A program made the translations under genes and the position numbers. Positions 7,799 to 13,994 of a stretch of 19,278 nucleotides of DNA are shown here, in pieces. Positions within the stretch are counted from its first letter, which is position 1; the number at the start of each line of letters is the position of its first letter. Under the pieces are notes generated by a model. That model was not told where the DNA came from, did no database searches, and saw only the letters and a program-made list of their open reading frames with translations. The DNA lies in NCBI GenBank assembly GCA_017475805.1, contig JAFVEW010000221.1, positions 1-19,278 on the forward strand. The letters run 5' to 3'. The DNA comes from Synergistaceae bacterium (GTDB lineage Bacteria; Synergistota; Synergistia; Synergistales; Aminobacteriaceae).

Positions 7799-7876
7799 AA
7801 GTAGGAATTAGGAGTTAGAAAGTAGGAAGTTAAAAAACTTTTTCAGCTCCTACCTCCTACTTCCTCCTTCCTACTT
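7799..7876. repeat. Long imperfect inverted repeat between thrC and thrB, repeat copy 2
   Basis: The left arm (from 7799) reads AAGTAGGAATTAGGAGTTAG and continues GTAGGAAG; the right arm (to 7876) is its imperfect complement over about 32 positions, with an inner AAGTT/AACTT stem. The plus strand holds AGGAGTTAG at 7810-7818, the 9-mer shared with the other copies. Tandem near-repeats of (G)TAGGA give a low-complexity look. The thrC stop TAG (7871-7873) is inside the right arm. On the thrC-thrB transcript, AGGAGG motifs fall on the 5' arm and their complements just before the thrB ATG. Confidence 0.8.
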
Positions 7877-8914
7877 GCTTTCTAAGACTCTCATTAAATC
7901 TTCGAGAGTGTCATTAATTTCGATAGGCTTTCCGACTTGCGACATAGCCGTGTCAGGGTCTTTTAAGCCGTTGCCCGTTAAAATCATCGTAACGGTGATG
8001 CCTTCAGGAAGTTTGCCGAGACCTTTTAACTTTATCAAACCTGCGAGCGGCGCGCATGATGCAGGCTCAGCAAAAACTCCGCCTTCTGCGGCTAAAATTC
8101 TCTGAGCGGCTAAAATTTCCTCATCAGTAACGGAATTAAATTCACCGCCTGATTCACTCACAGCAGCACGAGCTAAATGAGCACTGACAGGATTTCCGAT
8201 TCTAATTGCCGTCGCGATAGTCTCAGGGTTCGGACAAGGTTTATTAAATACAAGCGGCGCGGCTCCTTCGGCTTGAAAGCCCATCATTCGAGGAAGAGAA
8301 TTAATTTTTCCTAACTTTTTATATTCGTTGTAGCCTGCCCAGTACGCGCTAATGTTTCCTGCGTTCCCTACAGGTATAGCGTGCCAATCGGGAGCTTTGC
8401 CTAAGACGTCGCAAATTTCCCACGCTCCCGAACGCTGGCCGATTAATCTATAAGGATTGACGGAATTGACCATAGCGCAGCCTGTTTTTTCGGCACCTTC
8501 GCGTGCAAGCTCTAAGGCTCTATCGAAATTTCCTTTGACCGCGATAACTTTTGCTCCGTACATCAAAGCCTGAGCCAATTTTCCTAAAGCGACTTTCCCA
8601 GCCGGAAGCAAAACAAAGCAAGGGATTCCTTGTGAAGCAGCATAAGCCGCAGCACTTGCAGACGTGTTGCCGGTTGAAGCACAGATTACAGCGCGTTTCC
8701 CGTCTTCGAGAGCCTTAGCAACGGCTAAGACCATACCTCTATCTTTGAAAGAGCCGGAAGGGTTACAGCCCTCGAATTTGCCGTAGAGATTAATTCCGAG
8801 TCTGTTACTGACTCTCGGCAAAAAAATTAGAGGCGTGCTGCCTTCTTCAAGATTGACATCAGGTGTCGCGAATGTGATCGGTAAAAGTTCTTTGTAATGT
8901 TTTAATACTCCCAT
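7871..8914 (-). CDS. thrC: Threonine synthase (PLP-dependent)
   Basis: Converts O-phosphohomoserine to threonine. The 347-residue enzyme has the short bacterial ThrC layout. The PLP lysine is Lys57 in NPSGSFKDRG (51-60), followed by CASTGNTSAS (conserved Asn-Thr-Ser), the phosphate loop PVGNAGN, and TGNGLKDP near the C-terminus. ATG 8912-8914 follows AAAGGAG with a 9-nt spacer, a good fit. It is the first gene of a thrC-thrB unit; the next gene to the right is divergent and belongs to the glycan cassette. The last Lys codon and the TAG stop lie in the inverted repeat at the thrC-thrB junction. I saw no T-box or threonine attenuator in the leader, which is only about 40 nt if the promoter call is right. 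Confidence 0.96.
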   Translation of the reverse strand: MGVLKHYKELLPITFATPDVNLEEGSTPLIFLPRVSNRLGINLYGKFEGCNPSGSFKDRGMVLAVAKALEDGKRAVICASTGNTSASAAAYAASQGIPCFVLLPAGKVALGKLAQALMYGAKVIAVKGNFDRALELAREGAEKTGCAMVNSVNPYRLIGQRSGAWEICDVLGKAPDWHAIPVGNAGNISAYWAGYNEYKKLGKINSLPRMMGFQAEGAAPLVFNKPCPNPETIATAIRIGNPVSAHLARAAVSESGGEFNSVTDEEILAAQRILAAEGGVFAEPASCAPLAGLIKLKGLGKLPEGITVTMILTGNGLKDPDTAMSQVGKPIEINDTLEDLMRVLESK

Positions 8915-8956
8915 AATTTTTAACTCCTTTTATGGTGAAATATTTCATGACATACC

Positions 8957-8965
8957 ATTTTAACA
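8957..8965 (-). promoter_or_regulatory. Extended -10 promoter for thrC-thrB
   Basis: On the minus strand the sequence is TG-T-TAAAAT, identical to the extended -10 before aspartate kinase. A weak -35 (GCGACT, 3 of 6) lies 16 bp upstream and falls inside the hairpin arm at 8978-8986. The leader to the thrC ATG would be about 40 nt. Confidence 0.48.
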
Positions 8966-9179
8966 TTTAATCGGGAAAAGTCGCCCACTTCTATAATTGG
9001 GGACTTAGGCAATAGCATTTAATTTTTCGAACGAATTCAGAGATACTCAAACATATCATTTTTCAAAAATTTTTATGGTATTGAAAATAAAAATGAAGAT
9101 TATGGAAATAAGCAGTGAAGCATTTAGGGTTATTCTATTCCCAATATCAAGGTATCTGAACGAGCTCTATAGGAATAAC
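8966..9179. other. Intergenic stretch between thrC and the glycan cassette
   Basis: No recognisable gene here apart from a possible fragment (see the 9009-9224 entry). It holds a hairpin, AAGTCGCCC (8978-8986) with GGGGACTT (8999-9006), 8 bp plus one bulged G and a 12-nt loop, just upstream of the thrC promoter. It also holds an AT-rich imperfect hairpin (9057-9066 with 9081-9095), and an imperfect inverted repeat GTTATTCTAT (9129-9138) / ATAGGAATAAC (9169-9179) whose right arm touches the -35 of the cassette promoter and could be an operator. Confidence 0.5.
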
Positions 9180-9224
9180 TTGACCAAAACAAATATGGAG
9201 GGGTATAATCGCCGTGTTTTGTAG
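9009..9224 (+). pseudogene. Open frame of unknown origin, possibly the tail of a lost cassette gene or a 49-residue small protein
   Basis: One frame is open for 72 codons from 9009 (after TAG 9006-9008) to TAG 9222-9224. The first ATG is 9075, giving 49 residues that end EGYNRRVL; no ATG in it has a clear SD. The translated text looks like ordinary soluble protein, for example FPISRYLNELYRNNL, and three of its arginines after 9075 use AGG, as in the next gene. It ends 35 bp before the glycosyltransferase ATG, a normal operon gap. I do not recognise the family. It may be the 3' remnant of a truncated gene, a small protein, or chance; the cassette promoter lies inside its last codons, which argues against it being an intact gene. 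Confidence 0.28.
9180..9209 (+). promoter_or_regulatory. Sigma70-type promoter for the glycan cassette
   Basis: TTGACC (9180-9185, 5 of 6), 18-bp spacer, perfect TATAAT (9204-9209). The predicted start is near 9216, about 44 nt before the glycosyltransferase ATG. A near-palindromic pair of arms (9129-9138 and 9169-9179) abuts the -35. The leader contains a 9-codon frame (9234-9263) overlapping the first gene's ATG. Confidence 0.62.
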
Positions 9225-9259
9225 GTGTACACAATGTTTATGAGGTGTGAACTGTTGGT

Positions 9260-10258
9260 ATGAAGGAATATTTAGTCGACGTCCCTGTGCAGGTCAACAT
9301 TTGGATTAGGGCGGAGTGTCAGAGAAAACTGCTTAAGGCTTTACAGGCTGCGAGGCCGAGCACGGTTTTTTTGGTGTCTGACGGCGGCAGAAATGACGCG
9401 GAGAAAACGTTGATTGATGAAAACAGATCCTTGATGGAAAATGGCATCGATTGGGATTGTAAAGTCTATAAACTTTATGAAGATGCTAATAGAGGAATAC
9501 CAGGGATAATAGTGCTGACACACCAATTCGTGTGGGAAAGAGTTGATAGGTGTATTTTTTTAGAAGATGATGTAATCCCCTCAATCTCGTTTTTTAGGTA
9601 CTGTAAGGAATTATTAGAAAAATATGAAAATGATCCTCGTATAAATGTTATTTGCGGGATGAATCATCTTGGTGTCTATCCTGACGACTGTGAGAGCGAT
9701 TATTTCTTCTCGAGGCAAGGCTCTATCTGGGGCTATGCACTGTGGAAGCGTTCTTATCAGGAGTTTTTCGATTATAGCTATGAAAAAAGTCCCTATGTCT
9801 GGAGATGTTTGACAAACAATGCTGGTGATGATAAGTTCCTCTTGAAAGAAATCAAGCGGCGCAAGGCTGACACAGAGAAGCTTCACGATTGGTCGACATA
9901 TGCATCTCCAACAGAATTTTTTATTGATTTGACATTGTATTCGCAGAATCAGCTGCAGATTATACCGCGAAAAAATATGGTAAGTTGTATCGGTGCCTCC
10001 CCAGAAGCTAATTCTTCGGACAGCTTAAGCAGATTGCCAAAATCAATTCGCAAATTGTTTTTCATGAAAACGTACGAGATTGATTTTCCAATAAGGCATC
10101 CGCGTTTCGTTGTCCCTGATAAGTTTTATGAGGCTCAGAGGAATAGGATTATATGCAGGAATCATCCTTTTTTGAATATAATCAGGAGGTTTTTGAGGGG
10201 CTGGTATGTCCTTAAAGAAGGGGATTTCAAGTACTTGTGGCGAAAAATAAAAAGGTAA
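9260..10258 (+). CDS. Glycosyltransferase, HlpA-like / GT-A (family 2-like)
   Basis: A 332-residue cytoplasmic protein with no signal peptide or clear membrane span. It resembles proteins annotated as hemolytic-protein-HlpA-like in polysaccharide clusters, which look like GT-A sugar transferases rather than hemolysins. Visible: VPVQVNIWIR (8-17), the nucleotide-side VSDGGRN (39-45), the metal-binding acidic motif FLEDD (100-104), then GMNHLGVY (133-140) and FFSRQGSIWGYALWKR (149-164), with a basic C-terminus. Donor and acceptor sugars are unknown. It opens a four-gene run with gaps of 5-7 bp. About 13 of 28 arginines use AGG, a codon rare in the flanking housekeeping genes, suggesting transfer. 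The SD (GAGGTG, 12 nt) is weak and a short upstream frame overlaps the ATG as ATGA. Confidence 0.8.
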   Translation: MKEYLVDVPVQVNIWIRAECQRKLLKALQAARPSTVFLVSDGGRNDAEKTLIDENRSLMENGIDWDCKVYKLYEDANRGIPGIIVLTHQFVWERVDRCIFLEDDVIPSISFFRYCKELLEKYENDPRINVICGMNHLGVYPDDCESDYFFSRQGSIWGYALWKRSYQEFFDYSYEKSPYVWRCLTNNAGDDKFLLKEIKRRKADTEKLHDWSTYASPTEFFIDLTLYSQNQLQIIPRKNMVSCIGASPEANSSDSLSRLPKSIRKLFFMKTYEIDFPIRHPRFVVPDKFYEAQRNRIICRNHPFLNIIRRFLRGWYVLKEGDFKYLWRKIKR

Positions 10259-10265
10259 TCTTCGT

Positions 10266-10799
10266 ATGGATAATTTAATAATTAGATCGAAAGAATATCG
10301 TGAGCTTCAGTTAAGAAGTATTGGTGTCTCTGACTTAGAAGAGCTTAGATTGTGGAAGAATTCTAATAAGTTAAGTTTTTTCTTCCAAGAGGAGATCACT
10401 TCGGCAATGCAACAAAGGTGGTTTCAAAAATATTTAGCTTCTGATAGTGGTTATATGTTTGTTGTCGAAGAAATCATGGTGGACAGCAACAACAATCATA
10501 AAATAGGATGCATGGGTTACAGAAAAATGGACGACGGAGAAGTTGATATTTACAATATTATCCGCGGTGAGAAATCCTTGCGTAATCAAAAAATGTCTAA
10601 TGCAATGAATATGATGTTATCATTTATATCAATATGGGAAGCTAATATTTACTGCAAGGTTCTAAAAAATAATCCAGCAAGAGATTGGTATCTTAATATC
10701 TGCTTTGAAATATCCGAAGTTTTCGATAGTTATCTACTACTAAGACCGCGTAAGAATGTTTCGTGTGACATACTTATTGAAAAAATTAAAAGGGGATAG
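10266..10799 (+). CDS. GNAT-family N-acetyltransferase
   Basis: A 177-residue protein of the RimJ/PseH-like GNAT type. The N-terminal LQLRSIGVSDLEELRLWKNS (15-34) is the family's usual first strand and helix with the LRxW.N signature, and DIYNIIRGEKSLRNQKMSNAM matches the region that binds the acetyl-CoA pyrophosphate, although the typical Q/RxxGxG/A is degenerate. Beside a sugar aminotransferase, the likely job is acetylating an amino-sugar nucleotide made by the cassette; an unrelated substrate cannot be excluded. It starts 7 bp after the glycosyltransferase stop; AAAGG (10251-10255), overlapping the end of that gene, serves as SD. AT-rich compared with the flanking core genes. Confidence 0.72.
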   Translation: MDNLIIRSKEYRELQLRSIGVSDLEELRLWKNSNKLSFFFQEEITSAMQQRWFQKYLASDSGYMFVVEEIMVDSNNNHKIGCMGYRKMDDGEVDIYNIIRGEKSLRNQKMSNAMNMMLSFISIWEANIYCKVLKNNPARDWYLNICFEISEVFDSYLLLRPRKNVSCDILIEKIKRG

Positions 10800-10804
10800 A
10801 AATT

Positions 10805-11902
10805 ATGATTAATGTTTTTGGCTCAAGCGTTGGAGCTGAAGAATTGAAGAACGTTTCTGAGAGTATCAATAACCAATGGATGGGAATGGGGCCCAAAACT
10901 AAAGAGTTTGAAAAAAGAATGTCCGAGCGCCTTGCGCCGTGTGATTTTATGCTTACGGACAGTGGCTCGAATTCGTTGTATTTAGCACTGACTTTGTTGA
11001 ATCTTCCCAAAGATTCAGAGGTTATTCTCCCGTCTTTCACTTGGGTATCTTGCGCTCAAGCTGTGATTTTGGCTGGCTGTAAGCCTGTTTTTTGTGATGT
11101 AGATTTACAAACTCAAAATCTGACGGTCGATACCGTAAAATCGTGCGTTACTTCAAAAACTTCGGCAATAATGGCTGTTCATTACGCAGGTTTACCCGTT
11201 GATGTAGATCCTATTAGAGAATTAGGTTATCCAATCATAGAGGACGCGGCTCATGCAGTTGATTCGATTTATAAAGGTCGACGCTGCGGAACACTCGGGA
11301 CTGTTTCAGCATTTTCGTTTGATGCCGTAAAAAATCTCTCTATGGGTGAGGGCGGTGGTGTCGCTTCAGGAAATCTTGAATATATGCAGCGTGCAAAAAT
11401 TTTAAGGTATTGCGGGATCGGCAAATCTGGTTTTGAAGCTTCAACACATGGAAAAGAAAAATGGTGGGAATATAACATATCAGAAGCATTTATAAAGATG
11501 AATCCTTCTGATATCGCGGCGGGAATTGGATTGGCTCAATTAGAAAAGCTCGATAAGTTACAGGCATATCGCAGAAAAATTTGGAATTTATACCAAGAAG
11601 CTTTCAAGGAAATAGATTGGATTTCTACGCCATCTGATGCAAACGAAGGTGATCAGCACTCTTATTTTACGTATTTCATAAGGGTTCCTGAACGTAATCG
11701 TTTCGCGCAGTACTTGCTTGATAAAGGTATCTATACGACGCTCCGTTATCATCCGCTTCATATGAATGCTTTGTATAAGAGTGATAAGGTACTGCCAAAC
11801 TGCGAAAAACTCAACGAAGAAGGGTTAAATATTCCTCTGCATCCAAGTCTCTCAATGGAAAATGTCGAATATATCATCGACACTATAAGGAATTTTAACT
11901 GA
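10805..11902 (+). CDS. DegT/DnrJ/EryC1/StrS-type sugar aminotransferase
   Basis: PLP enzyme (365 residues) that transaminates a keto-sugar nucleotide, usually a 3- or 4-keto-6-deoxyhexose. The PLP lysine is Lys176 in SFDAVKNLSMGEGGGV (171-186); EDAAHA (146-151) gives the Asp that pairs with the pyridine nitrogen, and GSNSLYLAL (54-62) is the usual phosphate-side segment. The length and C-terminal LDKGIYTTLRYHPLH fit the family. The ATG follows AGGGGATAG, which overlaps the upstream stop. No dehydratase or nucleotidyltransferase is in the window, so the keto-sugar must come from elsewhere in the genome. With two acetyltransferases and a glycosyltransferase it points to an N-acetylated amino-deoxy-sugar added to a surface glycan. 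Confidence 0.92.
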   Translation: MINVFGSSVGAEELKNVSESINNQWMGMGPKTKEFEKRMSERLAPCDFMLTDSGSNSLYLALTLLNLPKDSEVILPSFTWVSCAQAVILAGCKPVFCDVDLQTQNLTVDTVKSCVTSKTSAIMAVHYAGLPVDVDPIRELGYPIIEDAAHAVDSIYKGRRCGTLGTVSAFSFDAVKNLSMGEGGGVASGNLEYMQRAKILRYCGIGKSGFEASTHGKEKWWEYNISEAFIKMNPSDIAAGIGLAQLEKLDKLQAYRRKIWNLYQEAFKEIDWISTPSDANEGDQHSYFTYFIRVPERNRFAQYLLDKGIYTTLRYHPLHMNALYKSDKVLPNCEKLNEEGLNIPLHPSLSMENVEYIIDTIRNFN

Positions 11903-11909
11903 TAGGAGC

Positions 11910-12431
11910 ATGAGAATTTATTTACGTCCCGTAACTCTTGAAGATGGCGAGAGTATTGTCAGGTGGCGCAATTCTCCCTCAGTGTCAGAGCATTGTTTCG
12001 ACAAAAGGATGATAACTTTAGAGTCTAATGCGGCATTTTACAGGGCTTTTATAGAGACAGGAAAATACAAGCAGTTTATCGTTGAAAAAATAGAGGAAGA
12101 TTTTGGTGTGGCGTCGTATCCGATAGCTACAGTATATTTGAAAGATTTTGACACGATTAACAATCGTTGTGAGTTGTGCGTTTATACTAGCGATGACCAA
12201 GAGTGGAACACTGAAAGCCAAAGTATAGCCATCAAGCTTCTGGTTGAAAGAGCCTTCACGGAATACAAAATGCATAAAATTTATACTTATGTTTTTGCCA
12301 CAAATGTTGATGAAGTTGAGTTGCTAAAAAATTCCGGCTTTCAAGAAGAGGCTCTGCTAAAACAGGAAGCCATTAATGCTAAGGGAGAATATGTCGACAT
12401 CCTTAGGATGAAAATTATTAGGAGTCGGTAA
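11910..12431 (+). CDS. GNAT-family N-acetyltransferase, PseH-like
   Basis: A 173-residue acetyltransferase. LRPVTLEDGESIVRWRNSPSV (5-25) is the typical N-terminus of PseH/RimJ-like sugar acetyltransferases, and KIYTYVFATNVDEVELLKNSGFQEEALLKQ is their conserved C-terminal half, including the N..v..l.k.GF motif. It probably acetylates the amino-sugar from the adjacent aminotransferase; two GNATs in one cassette suggest two acetylated positions or two products. The ATG is only 1 nt after AGGAG (11904-11908), too close for a normal SD; an ATT codon at 11916 would be at better distance, though the family N-terminus favours ATG. The last three codons and the TAA lie in the convergent repeat with the peptidase gene. 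Confidence 0.82.
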   Translation: MRIYLRPVTLEDGESIVRWRNSPSVSEHCFDKRMITLESNAAFYRAFIETGKYKQFIVEKIEEDFGVASYPIATVYLKDFDTINNRCELCVYTSDDQEWNTESQSIAIKLLVERAFTEYKMHKIYTYVFATNVDEVELLKNSGFQEEALLKQEAINAKGEYVDILRMKIIRSR

Positions 12432-12462
12432 GGAAGTGGTTGTTTCCTTCTAACTCCTAATA
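12416..12462. repeat. Convergent-junction hairpin repeat, copy 3 (GNAT/peptidase)
   Basis: TATTAGGAGT then AAGGAA (12416-12435) pairs with the arm ending CTAACTCCTAATA (12450-12462) around a short loop. The minus strand carries AGGAGTTAG at 12450-12458. The repeat supplies the final Arg-Ser-Arg codons and TAA of the acetyltransferase. No strong U-tract on either side. Confidence 0.75.
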
Positions 12463-12471
12463 GTTCTTAAT

Positions 12472-13575
12472 TCATAGATGGGTTATGCTTTGATTATCAT
12501 TAATCGTTAAGCATTCCGCTCCGTCAGCTGTGATTAAATAATCGTCTTCAATTCTAAGACCACCCCAGCCTTCGATATAAATTCCCGGTTCAATCGTAAC
12601 GACATCGCCTACCTGCAAAATATCATTTGAAGTTCGAGAAAGTCTCGGAGCTTCATGAACTTCGAGACCGAGCCCGTGTCCGAGTCCATGAAGAAAATTT
12701 TTCTCATAGCCTGAATCAGAAATAATTTTTCGCGCAACAGCGTCAACTTCTTTTCCAGAAATTCCCGGACGTAAAACTTTCGCGGCCTCGCGGTGAGCTT
12801 TCAATAAAATCTCGTTAAGTTCAAGAGCTTTTTTATCTGCATGACCGAGAACAAAATTTCTTGTTATGTCGCTCATATAGCCTTCAACCATTGCGCCATA
12901 ATCTACTGTAACGTTTTCACCTTCGGAAAATTTTTTGAGCGTTGCAGGAGCGTGACACATTGCGCTTCTTGTTCCTGAAGCTACGATAAAATCATCATGA
13001 GCCCAGCCTTTTTCTGCGCCTAAAAGTTTAATTTCTTCCATGAGTTTAATATCAAATTCAATTTCGCTCATGCCGACGTGAGTTTTTTTCAAAACGTTTC
13101 CTAATGCTTCGCGGCCTATCTTAGCAGCTTGCTTAATCATTGAAATTTCGTAATCGTCTTTGGTGCGGCGCAATTTCAAAATTAAATCCGAAGCGTCAAT
13201 CCATTCAATTTTTATCGGAGCGAAAAATTTTTGAAACGAGGCGTGAGAAATTTTTTCAGCCTCATAACCTACCCGCTTAAAATTTGAATCTTTTATCGTT
13301 TTCGCTATATATTCAGGCAATGAAAGCTCAGATTGAATTATGATTTTGAAAGGTGATTGTTCCTTTGATTGAGTTAAATAGCGTCCGTCAGTGATTAAAA
13401 TTGAATCGGTTCGGCTGATTATTAACACCGCAGAGCTTCCGCGAAAACCTGAAATATAATGGCAGCTTTCTGAATTAGCGCGTTCTTCAACAATTAAGAC
13501 GAAGACATCAAGATTTCTTTCGGCCATCAAAGCGCGAAGCTTCTCGACTCTTGACTCTATTATCTTGAATTTAAT
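12472..13575 (-). CDS. M24 metallopeptidase, Xaa-Pro aminopeptidase type, probably starting at ATT
   Basis: Cytoplasmic dinuclear-metal peptidase that removes N-terminal residues before proline. From ATT 13575 it is 367 residues: a creatinase-like N-terminal domain (about 1-135), then the pita-bread domain with all five metal ligands, Asp225 (VDYGA), Asp236 (SDITR), His300 (GLGHGLG), Glu329 (IEPGIY) and Glu343 (RIEDD), plus active-site His208 (CHAP) and His307 (VHEAP). The first conventional starts, TTG 13530 and ATG 13527, leave out the family's first helix (ESRVEKLRALMAERN) and lack a convincing SD. GGGGAG (13585-13590) is 9 nt before ATT, which I take as the likely start. Substrate class is inferred from family similarity. 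Divergent from rnpB; the stop is next to repeat copy 3. Confidence 0.92.
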   Translation of the reverse strand: MKFKIIESRVEKLRALMAERNLDVFVLIVEERANSESCHYISGFRGSSAVLIISRTDSILITDGRYLTQSKEQSPFKIIIQSELSLPEYIAKTIKDSNFKRVGYEAEKISHASFQKFFAPIKIEWIDASDLILKLRRTKDDYEISMIKQAAKIGREALGNVLKKTHVGMSEIEFDIKLMEEIKLLGAEKGWAHDDFIVASGTRSAMCHAPATLKKFSEGENVTVDYGAMVEGYMSDITRNFVLGHADKKALELNEILLKAHREAAKVLRPGISGKEVDAVARKIISDSGYEKNFLHGLGHGLGLEVHEAPRLSRTSNDILQVGDVVTIEPGIYIEGWGGLRIEDDYLITADGAECLTINDNQSITHL

Positions 13576-13609
13576 GATAAAACACTCCCCTTATAAATTT
13601 TTTACTAGT

Positions 13610-13615
13610 ATTATA
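13610..13615 (-). promoter_or_regulatory. Candidate -10 of the peptidase gene
   Basis: Perfect TATAAT on the minus strand, giving a start near 13603 and a leader of about 28 nt to the ATT. There is no convincing -35. It falls where the -35 of the divergent rnpB promoter would be, so the two may compete for polymerase. Confidence 0.42.
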
Positions 13616-13627
13616 AATCTTTAGACG

Positions 13628-13636
13628 TGCTAAAAT
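13628..13636 (+). promoter_or_regulatory. Extended -10 promoter for rnpB
   Basis: TG-C-TAAAAT, the same class of extended -10 found before thrC and aspartate kinase. The expected start, 7 nt downstream at 13643, coincides with the first base of the RNase P RNA P1 helix. No clear -35. Confidence 0.68.
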
Positions 13637-13642
13637 ATTTTC

Positions 13643-13986
13643 CGCAGGTAGTTCAGGCGGTCGCTGAATTAAATAAAATTTAATTTGGAGGAAAGTCCGG
13701 GCTTCATAGGGCAGTATGCCGGATAACGTCCGGCCGGAGCAATCCGAGGGACAGCGCAACAGAAAATAGACAGCCAAAAAATTTTGGTAACGGTGAAAAG
13801 GTGAGACAAAGCTCACCAGGTGTAAAGTGATTTACATGCTTGGCAAGCCCCATACGAAGCAAGTTCGAATAGCGAGATTTTATGGTTGCCCGCCTATCTC
13901 AGGGTACGAACGCTTGATAATCTCCGCGAGGAGCGTTACAGATAAATGACCGTAAAACACAGAACCCGGCTTATGAACTGCCTGCG
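13643..13986 (+). ncRNA. rnpB: RNase P RNA, bacterial type A
   Basis: Catalytic RNA that removes 5' leaders from tRNA precursors, about 344 nt. The ends pair as P1: 13643-13654 with 13975-13986, 12 bp with one G-U. P3 is the AATTAAAT/ATTTAATT hairpin near 13666-13684. The conserved core is clear: GAGGAAAGTCCGGGCT (13688-13703) and its P4 partner ACAGAACCCGGCTTA (13959-13973), with ACAGAAAATAGACAGCC, GGTAACGGTGAAAAGGTG and AAGCAAGTTCGAATAG between. The arrangement matches type A rather than the Bacillus type B. Seven T's follow P1 at 13988-13994, but P1 is a long-range helix, so no local terminator hairpin precedes them. The helicase gene starts straight after. Confidence 0.97.
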
Positions 13987-13994
13987 ATTTTTTT

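Noticed and set aside
7799..7876. CRISPR array or tandem-repeat locus at the GTAGGA-rich stretch
   Set aside because: There are no regular spacers; it folds as a single imperfect inverted repeat.
8915..9259. T-box, riboswitch or insertion-sequence end in the thrC/cassette gap
   Set aside because: No T-box sequence, riboswitch core, transposase or terminal repeats with target duplication could be seen; only small hairpins.
13571..13816. 81-codon minus-strand frame across the start of rnpB
   Set aside because: It lies over the conserved RNase P RNA and the promoters; no RBS and no protein family resemblance.
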